Numbered from the stretch's first letter, positions 1 to 9,366 are shown. The stretch is 64,000 bases of DNA from Mesorhizobium sp. B2-3-4 (GCF_006442315.1 NZ_VFVY01000005.1:124001-188000), one strand, 5' to 3'. Numbers and translations: made by a program. The notes: generated by a model from the sequence alone, not told the origin.

Positions 1-2
1 CA

Positions 3-1001
3 CTGCGCTGCGGCCTGCCGGTTGGCGCGCGCATGACGCCGGATGCTCGGTTGAAAATCCGTCTTTGCGGTCTCGATTTTCCCAATCCGCTTGGCATGGC
101 GGCCGGCTATGACAAGAACGCCGAAGTACCCGACGCGCTGCTCGGCCTGGGATTCGGCTTCGCCGAGGTCGGCACCATCACGCCCCTGCCGCAACCGGGC
201 AACCCGAAGCCCCGTATCTTCCGGCTGACATCGGATGACGCCGTCATCAACCGTCTGGGCTTCAACAATGAAGGCCATGCGGCCGCCGAAAAGCGCCTCG
301 CCGCCCGCAGGGCTCGCGGCGGGATCGTCGGCGTCAACATCGGCGCCAACAAGGACAGCGCCGACCGCGTCGGCGATTATGAGCGCGGCGTCGCGCGCTT
401 TGCGCCCCATGCCAGCTATCTGACCGTCAACATTTCCTCGCCCAACACGCCTGGCCTGCGCACCATGCAGGCGCGCGAACAGCTCGGCGAATTGCTATCC
501 CGGGTCATGGCCGCGCGTGCCGCGGCCCCGGCACGGCCGCCAGTGTTCCTCAAGATCGCGCCAGATCTGGTCGAGGCCGAGCTGGAGGACATCGCCGCCG
601 AGGTCATGGAAAAGCGGATCGACGGAATCATCGTGTCCAACACCACGATTTCGCGGCCCGCGCTGAAAAGCGGCGACACCGCGCGGGAGACCGGCGGGCT
701 TTCGGGACAGCCGCTTTTCGAGCGCTCGACCATCGTGCTGGCCAGGATGCGCAAGCTCGTCGGGCCTGACATGGCCATCATCGGTGTCGGCGGCGTCAAC
801 TCGGCCGAGACAGCACTGGAAAAGATCCGCGCCGGCGCCGATCTCGTCCAGCTCTACACCGGCATGATCTATGCCGGACCGGCGTTGCCGGGCCGGATCG
901 TCGCTGGAATGGCGCGCTTTGCCGAAACGGACAAACTCGGCTCGATCTGCGAATTGCGCGACGGCCATCTCGATCGATGGGCGTCGAAGCCGCTCAGCTG
1001 A
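3..1001 (+). CDS. pyrD: Dihydroorotate dehydrogenase (quinone), class 2, 5'-truncated by the window edge
   Basis: Oxidises dihydroorotate to orotate at the inner membrane with quinone as acceptor, the fourth step of pyrimidine synthesis. The reading frame is open from base 3. The residues before the ATG at 33 (LRCGLPVGAR) still match the family, so the gene starts upstream of the window and the ATG at 33 is internal. Visible signatures are FPNPLGMAAGYDKNAE, the class 2 motif NISSPNTPGLR holding the catalytic serine, SNTTISR and IGVGGV near the FMN phosphate site. The 3' end overlaps the convergent MATE gene by 8 bases. Confidence 0.95.
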   Translation: MRCGLPVGARMTPDARLKIRLCGLDFPNPLGMAAGYDKNAEVPDALLGLGFGFAEVGTITPLPQPGNPKPRIFRLTSDDAVINRLGFNNEGHAAAEKRLAARRARGGIVGVNIGANKDSADRVGDYERGVARFAPHASYLTVNISSPNTPGLRTMQAREQLGELLSRVMAARAAAPARPPVFLKIAPDLVEAELEDIAAEVMEKRIDGIIVSNTTISRPALKSGDTARETGGLSGQPLFERSTIVLARMRKLVGPDMAIIGVGGVNSAETALEKIRAGADLVQLYTGMIYAGPALPGRIVAGMARFAETDKLGSICELRDGHLDRWASKPLS

Positions 1002-2385
1002 ACGCGGTTTGCATTCGCAACCGCAAGATCGTCAGCAGACTCAATCCCCGTACCAGCAGGAAGACGTGCAGTGCGGCCCACAGCCCGTGATTGCCGAAGG
1101 CGGGTGCCAGCGTGATCAGCGCGGCGGCGAAGACGAGGAATGAGAAGAGCATCATGTTGCGCATGTCGCGCGACCATGTCGCGCCAATGAAAACCCCATC
1201 CATCTGAAAGGCGAGCACCCCGCTTAACGCGGTGAATGCCGCCCAGGGCAGATAGATGTCGGCTGCGGCGCGGACCTCCGGTGATGTCGTTACGACGGCG
1301 ACCAGGTTGGTGCCAGCCGAAAGCAGCACCAGCGTCGCGGCCCCGGCCAGGCCAAGGCCCTAGAACAGGGTCAGTCGCACCGCCTGCCGGAAGGGCTGTT
1401 CGGCACGCGCGCCGACCGCGCGGCCGGCAAGCTGTTCGGCGGCGGTGGCGAAACCGTCGAGGAAATAGCCGGCGACGAGAAAGAAATTCATCAGCACCGC
1501 GTTGGCGGCAAGCGTCACCGTGCCGAACGCAGCGCCCTGGCGAGTGAACAGCGCGAAAGCGGCAAGAAGCGAGAAGGAGCGGATCATGATGTCGCGGTTG
1601 AGCGACAGCATGTGCAGGAAGGCCGATATGTCGAGCAGGCGGTGGCGCGGCAAGGGCGGGCCGGACCGGAAACGGCTGACGACGATCGCGAGACCAAGCA
1701 GCATGGCGAGGAATTCGCCGGTGACCGTTGCCCAGGCGACGCCGGCAACGCCCCAACCGAGCTCCAGGCCGAGCAGGAAGCAGAGCGCAATGTTGATGCC
1801 GTTGAGCACCAGTTGCAGAATGAGGCCGAGCCCGCCTTCGCCCCGCCCCAGAACATAGCCTAGGACGGCGTAGTTGATCAGCGAGAACGGGGCGGCAAGC
1901 AGCCTGATCCTGACATAGACCCCCAATGCTTCGCTGACGCGCGGCCCGGCATCCATGAACCACTGGCCGCCAAGGGCGATGAGCGGCGAAAGCGCCGCCA
2001 TCACGACGCCGGCGACGACCGCGATCAGCACGGCGCGCCAGAACACCGCCTGCTCCTCGAGGGCGTCGCCACGTCCGAACGCCTGGGCGACGAGTCCGGT
2101 GGTGCCGGAGCGCAGGAAATTGAAGGTGGTGAAGACGACGTCGAAAACCAGCGCGCCCGCCGCCAGCCCGCCGAGCAAGGCGGCATCGCCGAACTGGCCG
2201 ACGACAGCCGTGTCGACCAGGCCGAGCAGCGGCGTCGTCAGATAGGCGAGCGTCATCGGCACGGCGATGGCAAGCACGGATCCATTGGTGACGACAAAGG
2301 ACCTGGCGTCTGCTGGGGTTGCACCCTTGTCCAAGGATTGCTGCCTTGCTGATTGCGGCTTGATCGGGAAACCGATGTGCCCCAT
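994..2385 (-). pseudogene. MATE/DinF-family efflux transporter interrupted by an in-frame TAG
   Basis: A multidrug or toxin extrusion (MATE) sodium/proton antiporter of about 463 codons, the normal family length. The frame is open from ATG 2385 to 1363, hits TAG at 1360-1362, and continues in the same frame to TGA at 994. The break reads RLTLF-stop-GLGLAGA, so one G-to-A change in a TGG (Trp) codon would explain it. Several hydrophobic helices are visible, including PMTLAYLTTPLLGLVDTAVVG near the N-terminus and the region around YFLDGFATAAEQLAGRAVG before the stop. The truncated product would lack the last two or three helices. An upstream extension of the frame to 2520 overlaps the divergent HDAC-like gene and is not used. 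Sequencing error is the alternative. Confidence 0.85.
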
Positions 2386-2463
2386 TTTCCAGCCACCGCG
2401 CAATCGCCTTGCCGCGACGGCCAACCGAAATCCCGCTCTGGCGCCAAACCGTCCAACCAGCTG

Positions 2464-3366
2464 ATGGCCCTGCAGATCGTCCACCATCCCGACTACGACG
2501 CCGGCTTCGCCGCCAACCACCGCTTTCCGATGAGCAAATATCCGCTGCTGATGGAGGCCCTGCGGGCGCGCGGCCTGATCGGAGCCGGGGCGCTCAACAC
2601 AGCCGAACCTGCGTCGGCATCATGGCTGAAGCTTGCCCACGCGGCGGACTATGTCGACCAGGTCATCCACTGCGCCGTGCCGGAAAGAATCGAACGAGAG
2701 ATCGGCTTTGCGGTCGGCCCGCGCGTCTCGCTGCGCGCGCAGCTTGCCACCGGCGGCACGGTGGCTGCGGCGCGGCTCGCCTTGCGCCACGGCATCGCCT
2801 GCAACACGGCCGGCGGCAGCCATCATGCGCGGCGCACGCAGGGCGCCGGCTTCTGCACGTTCAACGATGTCGCCGTCGCCTCGCTGGTGCTGCTTGAAGA
2901 GGGCGCCGCGCACAACATCCTGGTCGTCGACCTCGACGTGCATCAGGGCGACGGCACGGCGGATATCCTGCGCGATGAACCCCGCGCGTTCACCTTTTCC
3001 ATGCATGGCGAACGCAACTACCCCGTGCGCAAAATCGCCTCGGACCTCGACGTCGCCCTGCCCGACGGCACCGGCGACGCCGCCTATGCTGAAAGGCTTG
3101 ATACCATCCTGCAGGAGCTCTGCGCCCGCGCGCATTGGGACATCGTCTTCTACAATGCCGGCGTCGACGTCCATGCCGAGGACCGGCTGGGCAGGCTCAA
3201 GCTTTCCAACGATGGACTTCGCGCCCGCGACGAGATGGTCATCGGCCATTTTCGGGCGCTCGGCATTCCTGTCTGCAGCGTCATCGGCGGCGGCTATTCC
3301 ACCGACGTGCCGGCACTGGCCGCGCGCCATGCCATCCTGTTCGAGGTGGCATCGGGCTACGCCTGA
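2464..3366 (+). CDS. Histone deacetylase-family (acetylpolyamine amidohydrolase-like) zinc hydrolase
   Basis: A 300-residue arginase/deacetylase-fold hydrolase that should remove acyl groups from small amines or lysine side chains. The active site is complete: His120-His121 in GGSHHARR, zinc ligands Asp158 and His160 in DLDVHQGDGT, Asp240 in DVHAEDRLG, and the transition-state Tyr278 in GGGYST. The ATG at 2464 fits the family N-terminus (IVHHPDYD). The gene is divergent from the broken MATE gene, with 78 bases between the starts. The substrate cannot be read from the sequence; bacterial members are often polyamine or acetoin-utilisation enzymes. Confidence 0.9.
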   Translation: MALQIVHHPDYDAGFAANHRFPMSKYPLLMEALRARGLIGAGALNTAEPASASWLKLAHAADYVDQVIHCAVPERIEREIGFAVGPRVSLRAQLATGGTVAAARLALRHGIACNTAGGSHHARRTQGAGFCTFNDVAVASLVLLEEGAAHNILVVDLDVHQGDGTADILRDEPRAFTFSMHGERNYPVRKIASDLDVALPDGTGDAAYAERLDTILQELCARAHWDIVFYNAGVDVHAEDRLGRLKLSNDGLRARDEMVIGHFRALGIPVCSVIGGGYSTDVPALAARHAILFEVASGYA

Positions 3367-3376
3367 CGCCTGTGCG

Positions 3377-3441
3377 GCATGATCTCTGGACAAACGGAAC
3401 CGTTTGTCCGCGAAAACCGGTTCCCGCTTCTCGGGATCATC
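3377..3441. repeat. Palindromic intergenic repeat, likely also a bidirectional transcription stop
   Basis: Sits exactly between the two convergent stop codons at 3366 and 3444. It holds a perfect 10-bp inverted repeat (GGACAAACGG at 3388-3397, CCGTTTGTCC at 3400-3409) and outer arms ATGATC (3379-3384) and GATCAT (3435-3440) around AAACCGGTTCCC. From memory, this block is common between genes in Mesorhizobium genomes. No U-tract follows on either strand. Confidence 0.7.
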
Positions 3442-3443
3442 CC

Positions 3444-3746
3444 CTATTTCCGGTAGTTGGCGATCCTGAGCAGGATGAAGGCCGGCACGACGATCGCGGC
3501 GCCGAGCAGGATGTAGCCGAGGAAGCGGTCGATGGCGTGGAAGCCCAGATTCCAAAGATCCATGAAGAATTTCTGGATGCCGTAGAACACATCCATCGGC
3601 GACCAGCCGAACGCGTTCATGACCAGGCCGACGAGGAAGGATATCACCAGCAGCTTCAGGACAACCCTGAGCGGCGAGTCGCCGAGAAAGCGTGTCAGTG
3701 CGGACAAGGCCGTCTCCCGATTGAGATGCCCGGACCGATGGGGCAC
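3444..3746 (-). CDS. Small conserved inner-membrane protein (DUF6460-like)
   Basis: A 100-residue protein with two clear hydrophobic segments: VVLKLLVISFLVGLVMNAFG (about 28-47) and a helix near LGYILLGAAIVVPAFILL (about 76-93). Between them is an aromatic amphipathic stretch (MDVFYGIQKFFMDLWNLGF). It resembles a small conserved membrane protein of Rhizobiales that I recall as DUF6460; the function is unknown. It is transcribed toward the HDAC-like gene and stands alone. Confidence 0.75.
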   Translation of the reverse strand: MPHRSGHLNRETALSALTRFLGDSPLRVVLKLLVISFLVGLVMNAFGWSPMDVFYGIQKFFMDLWNLGFHAIDRFLGYILLGAAIVVPAFILLRIANYRK

Positions 3747-4000
3747 GCTCCAGAGATACGTGCTTGGCGCCCATCCATCAAGCCAGCACGGTGCGTGCGG
3801 GGAAGCCGAAAGGCCGCAGCCAAATGTCGCTTGTTGCGGGACGTCGCTCCGGTTCGGGCATCCAGCCGAGCGGCTTCAGCAAGCCAATTCTTAAATATGG
3901 GTAAACAAGATCGTTTTAATTTATTGAAAATAAAGCACAAAATCGTCATTTTCCAAATTCGCGCAATGTGCGTGCAATTTTCGCTTGCGAGATAGCAGGC

Positions 4001-4091
4001 GTCTTTCAGGTGACGCAGCGCGCGGCGCTCTGCCCCCTACCACAGCCGGCGAAAGCCGGTCCCCAGAACCGCGCAAGCATCCCTGAAAGAC
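4001..4091 (+). promoter_or_regulatory. Candidate structured 5' leader (three-way-junction fold) upstream of the porin gene
   Basis: Within the 437-base gap between 3746 and the porin start, GTCTTTCAGG (4001-4010) pairs perfectly over 10 bp with CCTGAAAGAC (4082-4091). Inside lie a hairpin AGCGC/GCGCT (4017-4021, 4025-4029) and a hairpin CCGGC-GAAA-GCCGG (4046-4059) closed by a GNRA tetraloop. A further hairpin GCGCATC/GATGCGC (4142-4148, 4157-4163) lies just before the ribosome site at 4173. The stretch 3890-3985 upstream is AT-rich and probably holds the promoter. It does not match a riboswitch class I can name. The pairing is seen; transcription and function are inferred. Confidence 0.4.
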
Positions 4092-4183
4092 ACCCATCGG
4101 AGCCTGGCTGCCCCAACGGTCAGGGCCTCGGCAGTTAACCAGCGCATCGGGTGCCGGATGCGCGTTTGTATTGGAGTAATGCA

Positions 4184-4801
4184 GTGTCCTCTCGAGCAAA
4201 GATCATTCTGACGGCGAGTGCTCTCGCCATGTGTGTCCTGCGGCCGGCGATGGCCGCCGATCTTTCTCCGACCTACAACGATCCTCCGGCCTTCCAGTGG
4301 AGCGGCGCCTATGTCGGCGTCCATGGCGGGACGGCGTTCACGGGAATGCCTAACCCGTTCGCCGGCCGAAACGGCCTCAGCGGTGGCGTCCAGGCCGGCT
4401 ACAACCAGCAGATGGGACCGGCGGTTCTCGGCGCCGAGATCGAAGGTTCCTATCTGGGCGGCGCCGAACACGATGTCCGGGGCGGCAAGATCAAGGAGAA
4501 ATGGCGTGGTGCCGCCAAGGCCAAGGCCGGCCTGAGCTTCGACCAGACGCTGCTGTTTGGAACCGGCGGCGTGGCCATGACCCGATTCGACAAGGGCGAC
4601 GGCGTGAGAAGCAGCGACGGATGGAAGCTCGGCTACCTCGTCGGCGCCGGCATCGAACAGGGCTTCGCCGGCGGCCTCTCGGCCAAGGTCGAGTACGACT
4701 ATGTCCGCACCCCCGGCGTGGAAACGACATCGGCGCTTGGCAGATCCAAGCAAACGATCGGCAGCCACGAATTGAAAGCCGGCATCAACTACCGGTTCTA
4801 G
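4184..4801 (+). CDS. Omp25/31-like outer-membrane beta-barrel protein
   Basis: A 205-residue outer-membrane barrel of the kind common in Brucella and rhizobia. GTG at 4184 is chosen because GGAG (4173-4176) lies 7 bases before it; ATG 4151 would place that site inside the gene. From the GTG the protein opens with a signal peptide ending near RPAMA-ADLSP. The mature part has alternating strands (WSGAYVGVHGG, GGVQAGYNQQ, KLGYLVGAGIEQ) and ends in YRF with a terminal aromatic residue, the outer-membrane insertion signal. Its upstream region contains the paired structure described at 4001-4091. Confidence 0.85.
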   Translation: MSSRAKIILTASALAMCVLRPAMAADLSPTYNDPPAFQWSGAYVGVHGGTAFTGMPNPFAGRNGLSGGVQAGYNQQMGPAVLGAEIEGSYLGGAEHDVRGGKIKEKWRGAAKAKAGLSFDQTLLFGTGGVAMTRFDKGDGVRSSDGWKLGYLVGAGIEQGFAGGLSAKVEYDYVRTPGVETTSALGRSKQTIGSHELKAGINYRF

Positions 4802-4983
4802 CAACGGCAAATGGCCCGACCTCGATTCGCGCGATGTCAGAACGGCATCGCGCGATCTCTTGTTCTTGATAGCTGGACTCAAAGACATCCGTTCGGGCAA
4901 CGAGCATTCCGTGCCTGTCGCAATGTCGATGTAATCTTCGCAATCTAGGTCCCGGGCGTGAATTTTCACCATGGGAATCAGCA

Positions 4984-5370
4984 ATGTCCACGCATCGCGC
5001 CGGCCGCCGGACGTCCAAGATATTGTTCATCGCGACCGCGCTCGCCCTGACGGGCTGCGCCTCCGACATCATGAAGAACTATGTCGGACAGCCGGTCGAA
5101 TCGGTGGTCCTGGATTACGGTCCACCGACGGCGGTCGTCGACCTCGGCCAGGGAGAACGCGCCTATCAATGGCGCCAGGTCTCGACATCGGCGGTTGCCG
5201 GGACATCAAGCGGCGAGGTTCGCCACACAAAACACGGAACCGTCTATGAAGAGACCGAGACGCCCGGCTATATCGAGCGTCAGGAATGCTTCTACACATT
5301 TTACGCCCGCGCTTCCGGCGGCCGCTGGTTCATCACCAATTTCCGCCGGCCGAAGCTGGAATGCGAATGA
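4984..5370 (+). CDS. Small predicted lipoprotein
   Basis: A 128-residue protein with a classical lipobox: positively charged N-terminus, hydrophobic core and LTGC, giving a lipidated Cys at about residue 25. The mature part (MKNYVGQPVESVVLDYGPP) resembles small rhizobial envelope lipoproteins of unknown role. A two-component pair follows 47 bases downstream on the same strand and may share its transcript. No function can be assigned. The 182 bases before it show nothing beyond ordinary intergenic sequence. Confidence 0.75.
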   Translation: MSTHRAGRRTSKILFIATALALTGCASDIMKNYVGQPVESVVLDYGPPTAVVDLGQGERAYQWRQVSTSAVAGTSSGEVRHTKHGTVYEETETPGYIERQECFYTFYARASGGRWFITNFRRPKLECE

Positions 5371-5417
5371 ACCGCCGCGCCGCACAATTCCACGGAAGCG
5401 GATGAAGGAGAACGCCC

Positions 5418-6092
5418 ATGCGCGTCCTGCTGATCGAGGACGAACCGGAAATGGCCTCCGTGCTGAAGGCGGCCCTGGAACGTCTCGACATAATCGTCGA
5501 CCATGCCGCGACCCTGGCCGATGCCGAGGCTGTCGCTCGTCTTGGCCATCATGACGCCGTGGTGCTGGACCGCCGTCTGCCGGACGGCGACGGCCTCAGC
5601 CTGATCCCTCGCCTGCGCGCCTTGCACCTCGATGTCCCGGTCATCGCGCTGACGGCGATGAGCGGGTTGGACGACCGCGTCGCCGGGCTCGATGCCGGAG
5701 CCGACGACTACATGGTCAAGCCCTTCGCCACGGTGGAACTCGTCGCGCGGCTCCACGCCCTGCACCGCCGCTCGTTCACCTCGCGCGCCAACCAGACCAT
5801 GGTCGGCCGCCTCACTTATGATTTTCGCTATCGCGAGGCATTGGTCGAGGACCAGGCCCTCGATTTGCCAAGGCGCGAAAGGCTGGTGCTCGAGACGCTC
5901 ATCCGCCGACCGGGCCGGACCATCATGCGCAGCGCTCTCGAGGAGGCGGTCTACGCCCTGGACGACGAGATCGGCTCGAATGCGCTCGACGCGCATGTCT
6001 CGCGGCTGCGCCGCAAGCTCGACGATGTCGCGGCCGGCATCGAGATAAGGGCTATCCGCAATCTTGGCTATCTCCTGCGGGCAGCCTCGTGA
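5418..6092 (+). CDS. OmpR/PhoB-family response regulator
   Basis: A 224-residue regulator with an N-terminal receiver domain (acidic pocket IEDEPE at 6-11, phosphoacceptor Asp51 in VVLDRRLPDGDG, conserved Lys in VKPF) and a C-terminal winged helix (RREERLVLETLI-like region to RRKLDD). AAGGAG precedes ATG 5418 with good spacing. Its stop overlaps the start of the kinase gene (GTGA), so the two are translationally coupled. It likely controls envelope genes, perhaps the glycan block downstream; that is inference from position. Confidence 0.93.
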   Translation: MRVLLIEDEPEMASVLKAALERLDIIVDHAATLADAEAVARLGHHDAVVLDRRLPDGDGLSLIPRLRALHLDVPVIALTAMSGLDDRVAGLDAGADDYMVKPFATVELVARLHALHRRSFTSRANQTMVGRLTYDFRYREALVEDQALDLPRRERLVLETLIRRPGRTIMRSALEEAVYALDDEIGSNALDAHVSRLRRKLDDVAAGIEIRAIRNLGYLLRAAS

Positions 6093-7519
6093 AGAAGGTG
6101 CGCACGCGCTCGCTGCAATGGATCCTGGTGCGCCGGCTGATCCTGCTGCAGGCGGCGACGCTGCTCCTCTTCATCGTGCTTTGCGCCGCAGCACTCTGGA
6201 TCGCCAATCCGAGCCTGCTCATCGACAACGAAGCTGCCGTCGCGGCCGTCAAGGGCGCCGTCGACCGCGACAAGGACGGCAGGCTCATCGTCCGTGAAAC
6301 GGAAGAATTGACCGCGTTTCGCCAGGGCTTTCCCAATGTCTGGTACATCGTTCGCGACGCTGGCGGGCAGATCGCCCGTTCCGGCTCGGTGCCGGATGTC
6401 TACACCCGGGATTTCGGCGGCTTGCTCGGCGCGGCGGACCACGCCACGATCGGATTCTCCGACAAGGACATGCGGCCGGAGGCCTATATCGAAAACGCCT
6501 CGACCAGGGCGGGGGCGGTACAGATCATCGCGGCGACGCAGTCGTCGCGCCAGGAGACCGACGGACTGGAGATCAACATTTCGGCCACGGTGGAGGTCGC
6601 CCGCAATCCCGACGGCAGCAGGAACTGGGAGCGCGCGCTGCCGGCGCTTGCGCTGGTCATCGCGATCGTGCTGCTGCCCATCGTCCTCGTCATGGGCGCC
6701 ACCACGCTGGTGACGACGCCGGCCGTGGTGCGCCGCTCTTTCGCCGGTCTCGTCGAAACCGTGCGTCAGGCCGCCCGCATCGATATCGGGACCCGCGCGA
6801 TGCAACTGCCGGTCAAGCACGTGCCGCAGGAGATCGCACCGCTGGTGCATGCCTTCAACGAGGCCCTGGCACGCCTCGCCCAGGGCTATGACCGGCACAA
6901 TCGTTTCCTCACCGACGCGGCGCACGAACTGCGCACGCCGATCGCCATCTTGCGCACACGCGCCGAATTGCTGCGGCAGGAGCCGCAAAGCACGCGGCTC
7001 CTGCATGATATCGAGCGCCTGTCGCATCTGGCGCAACAACTGCTCGACCATCAATTGCTCGACCGCCCATCGGACCAGCGCGAGATCGTCGATCTCGGCG
7101 ATCTCGTCAGCCGGGTGGCGGCCGACTTCGCGCCGCTCGCCATCGAGGCCGGCTACGACCTTGCCTTCGAGCCTTCGCCTGACACGACGCGCGTCGAGGT
7201 CAACGTGCTGCAGATCGAGCGGGCAATCGCAAATCTCGTGCGCAACGCGATCGAGCATGGCGGCGGCGGCGGCACCATCACGATCGCGATCGACAGGACC
7301 GGAGGCATCGAAGTGCGCGACGAAGGCCCGGGCATCCCCGCGGAAGAACGCGAGAATGTCTTCGAACCCTTCTACCGCCTGCGGCCGCAGTCGCGCGGAG
7401 CGGGGCTGGGGCTGAACCTCGCCCGCCAGATCGCGCTGCTGCACGAAGGCACGATCCGGATCCTGGCCGGCTCATGGCGCGGTGCCCGCATCCGCATGGA
7501 GCTGCCGGTCCGTTCGTGA
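6089..7519 (+). CDS. Sensor histidine kinase partner of the OmpR-type regulator
   Basis: A 476-residue inner-membrane kinase. It has one helix at about 15-38, a periplasmic sensor region of about 150 residues, a second helix at about 184-206, a HAMP-like stretch, an H-box with His279 in TDAAHELRTPIAIL, an N-box (NLVRNAIEHGG) and a G-box (DEGPGIP, GAGLGLNLARQIA). It starts with GTG at 6089, overlapping the regulator stop. The ligand is unknown. The next gene starts 124 bases downstream on the same strand. Confidence 0.93.
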   Translation: MKKVRTRSLQWILVRRLILLQAATLLLFIVLCAAALWIANPSLLIDNEAAVAAVKGAVDRDKDGRLIVRETEELTAFRQGFPNVWYIVRDAGGQIARSGSVPDVYTRDFGGLLGAADHATIGFSDKDMRPEAYIENASTRAGAVQIIAATQSSRQETDGLEINISATVEVARNPDGSRNWERALPALALVIAIVLLPIVLVMGATTLVTTPAVVRRSFAGLVETVRQAARIDIGTRAMQLPVKHVPQEIAPLVHAFNEALARLAQGYDRHNRFLTDAAHELRTPIAILRTRAELLRQEPQSTRLLHDIERLSHLAQQLLDHQLLDRPSDQREIVDLGDLVSRVAADFAPLAIEAGYDLAFEPSPDTTRVEVNVLQIERAIANLVRNAIEHGGGGGTITIAIDRTGGIEVRDEGPGIPAEERENVFEPFYRLRPQSRGAGLGLNLARQIALLHEGTIRILAGSWRGARIRMELPVRS

Positions 7520-7643
7520 TCGGCGCCGTCGGCGGCGCCGGACGCATGGCGGGCGCCGGGCCAGCCGCCGCGCCGATCGCTGGCTTATCTGTTTTCTAAC
7601 CAATTGCCGGTATTGCCAATCCAAAGCGGGAGCCCAAGCTTTG

Positions 7644-8672
7644 GTGGGAACGGGAAAAATCGGCGCGAACCGCGCACCCATGTTGTCGGTCGTCGTGCCT
7701 TGCTACAATGAACGCGACGGCGTGGCGGAGCTCCATCGGCGCGTCAGCGCGGTTTGCCTTGAGCAAAGCCTTTCCTACGAGATCGTGCTGGTCATCGATG
7801 GGGCAACCGACGGCACCCGAGAGGCCATTTTCGAACTGGCCGACAAGGACGACCATGTGGTCGCCATCGACCTTGCCCGCAATTACGGCCACCAGATCGC
7901 GCTCAGCGCGGGGCTGGAATTCTGCCGCGGCCGGCGCATTCTCATTCTCGACGCAGATCTCCAGGATCCGCCCGAACTGCTCGGCGCGATGATGGCGAAG
8001 ATGGATGAGGGCTTCGACGTTGTTTACGGCCAAAGGGTGAAACGGGATGGCGAGAGCTGGTTCAAGCTGGCCTCCGCCTCGATGTTCTACCGCCTGCTGG
8101 GCCGGATGGTCGATGTCGAGATCGCGCCGGATTCCGGAGATTTCCGGCTGATGAGCCGCCGTGCGCTGGACCATCTGATCGCGATGCCCGAGCGCTACAG
8201 GTTCATTCGCGGCATGGTGAGCTGGATCGGGTTGAAGCAGGTCGCGTTCCCTTATGAGCGGCACAAGCGCTTTGCCGGCACCACCCACTATCCGCTGAAG
8301 AAGATGGTTCTCCTGGCGGTCGACGCCATGACCAGCTTCTCGATCGTGCCGTTGCGGTTTGCCTCGCTGCTGGGGATGATGTTCGGCCTGCTCGGGCTGA
8401 TCGTACTCGGTTATACGCTGTTCGAGTGGTCCATGGGCAATGTGATGCCTGGCTGGACGAGCCTGGCCGCGATCATGCTCATCCTGGGCAGCGTCCAGCT
8501 TCTGGTGCTGGGCATTTTCGGCGAGTATCTCGGCCGCATGTACATGGAGACGAAGCGGCGGCCGCTTTACCTGATCAATGAAATCGTTTCCCGGAACCAG
8601 CCGGCCGCCGGAAGCCAGGACTTGCACGTTCACCGCCTCCAGGAAATGGCAAAGAGGGCCGCCCGTGCTTGA
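7644..8672 (+). CDS. GT2 polyprenyl-phosphate glycosyltransferase (GtrB/DPM1-like)
   Basis: A 342-residue enzyme expected to move a sugar from a nucleotide donor onto polyprenyl phosphate on the cytoplasmic side. The GT-A motifs are VVPCYNERDG, DGATDGT and DADLQDPPELL, followed by SGDFRLMSRRAL. Two C-terminal helices (about LLGMMFGLLGLIVLGYTL and IMLILGSVQLLVLGIF) are typical of GtrB. GTG 7644 is chosen because GGGAG lies 11 bases upstream; ATG 7680 is possible but has no ribosome site. The stop overlaps the methyltransferase start by 8 bases. Confidence 0.88.
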   Translation: MGTGKIGANRAPMLSVVVPCYNERDGVAELHRRVSAVCLEQSLSYEIVLVIDGATDGTREAIFELADKDDHVVAIDLARNYGHQIALSAGLEFCRGRRILILDADLQDPPELLGAMMAKMDEGFDVVYGQRVKRDGESWFKLASASMFYRLLGRMVDVEIAPDSGDFRLMSRRALDHLIAMPERYRFIRGMVSWIGLKQVAFPYERHKRFAGTTHYPLKKMVLLAVDAMTSFSIVPLRFASLLGMMFGLLGLIVLGYTLFEWSMGNVMPGWTSLAAIMLILGSVQLLVLGIFGEYLGRMYMETKRRPLYLINEIVSRNQPAAGSQDLHVHRLQEMAKRAARA

Positions 8673-9366
8673 GGCCGAATTCGACCAGTTTGCGCGCGAA
8701 TACCAGGAACAGCATGCCGCGAGCATAAGGCTGAGCGGCGAGAACCCGGATTTCTTCGCCAAATACAAGATCGACGATGTCGCGGCGGCACTGGCGCGAG
8801 CCGGCGTGAGGCCGCGGCGCATACTCGACTTCGGCGCCGGTGTCGGCAATTCGCTCGGCCATATGCGCCGCGCCTTTCCAGACAGCGAAATCGTTCTGCT
8901 CGACCCTTCGCGCGAATCGCTCGACATCGCCGAGAAGCGTTTCCCCGGCCAGGGGGTCTTCGCGCATTTCGATGGCCAGACAATCCCCTTTGCCGATGGC
9001 AGCTTCGACCTGGCGTTCGCGGCCTGCGTCTTCCACCATATTCCCGAGGACCTCCAGGTTGGACTGCTCGCGGAGATCGGCAGAGTGCTGGCCGATGGCG
9101 GCAGCTTTTTTCTGTTCGAGCACAATCCGTGGAATCCGCTGACCACGCACGCGGTCAGAAATTGCGCCTTCGACGAGAATGCGGTGCTGATCACCTCGCA
9201 CGACATGCGCCGGAGACTATCCGCCGCGGGTCTTTCCGACACACGGATCGTCTACCGGATTTTCTTTCCCAGGCTGCTCGCGAGGCTGAGGCCGCTGGAA
9301 CGTTTCCTCACCAAGATACCAGTCGGAGCCCAGTATTTTGCGCATGTGGTCAAGCCTGCCGTTTGA
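8665..9366 (+). CDS. Class I SAM-dependent methyltransferase in a glycan operon
   Basis: A 233-residue Rossmann-fold methyltransferase. Motif I is LDFGAGVGNSLG, the acidic end of beta 2 is LLDPSRES, and motif IV is DLAFAACVFHHIPED, as in Methyltransf_11 proteins. GTG 8665 overlaps the upstream GT2 gene by 8 bases with AGAGG in front, and the 3' end overlaps GtrA by 29 bases. The target is not evident; methylation of the transferred sugar or of its lipid-linked form is the simplest guess from context. Confidence 0.82.
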   Translation: MLEAEFDQFAREYQEQHAASIRLSGENPDFFAKYKIDDVAAALARAGVRPRRILDFGAGVGNSLGHMRRAFPDSEIVLLDPSRESLDIAEKRFPGQGVFAHFDGQTIPFADGSFDLAFAACVFHHIPEDLQVGLLAEIGRVLADGGSFFLFEHNPWNPLTTHAVRNCAFDENAVLITSHDMRRRLSAAGLSDTRIVYRIFFPRLLARLRPLERFLTKIPVGAQYFAHVVKPAV

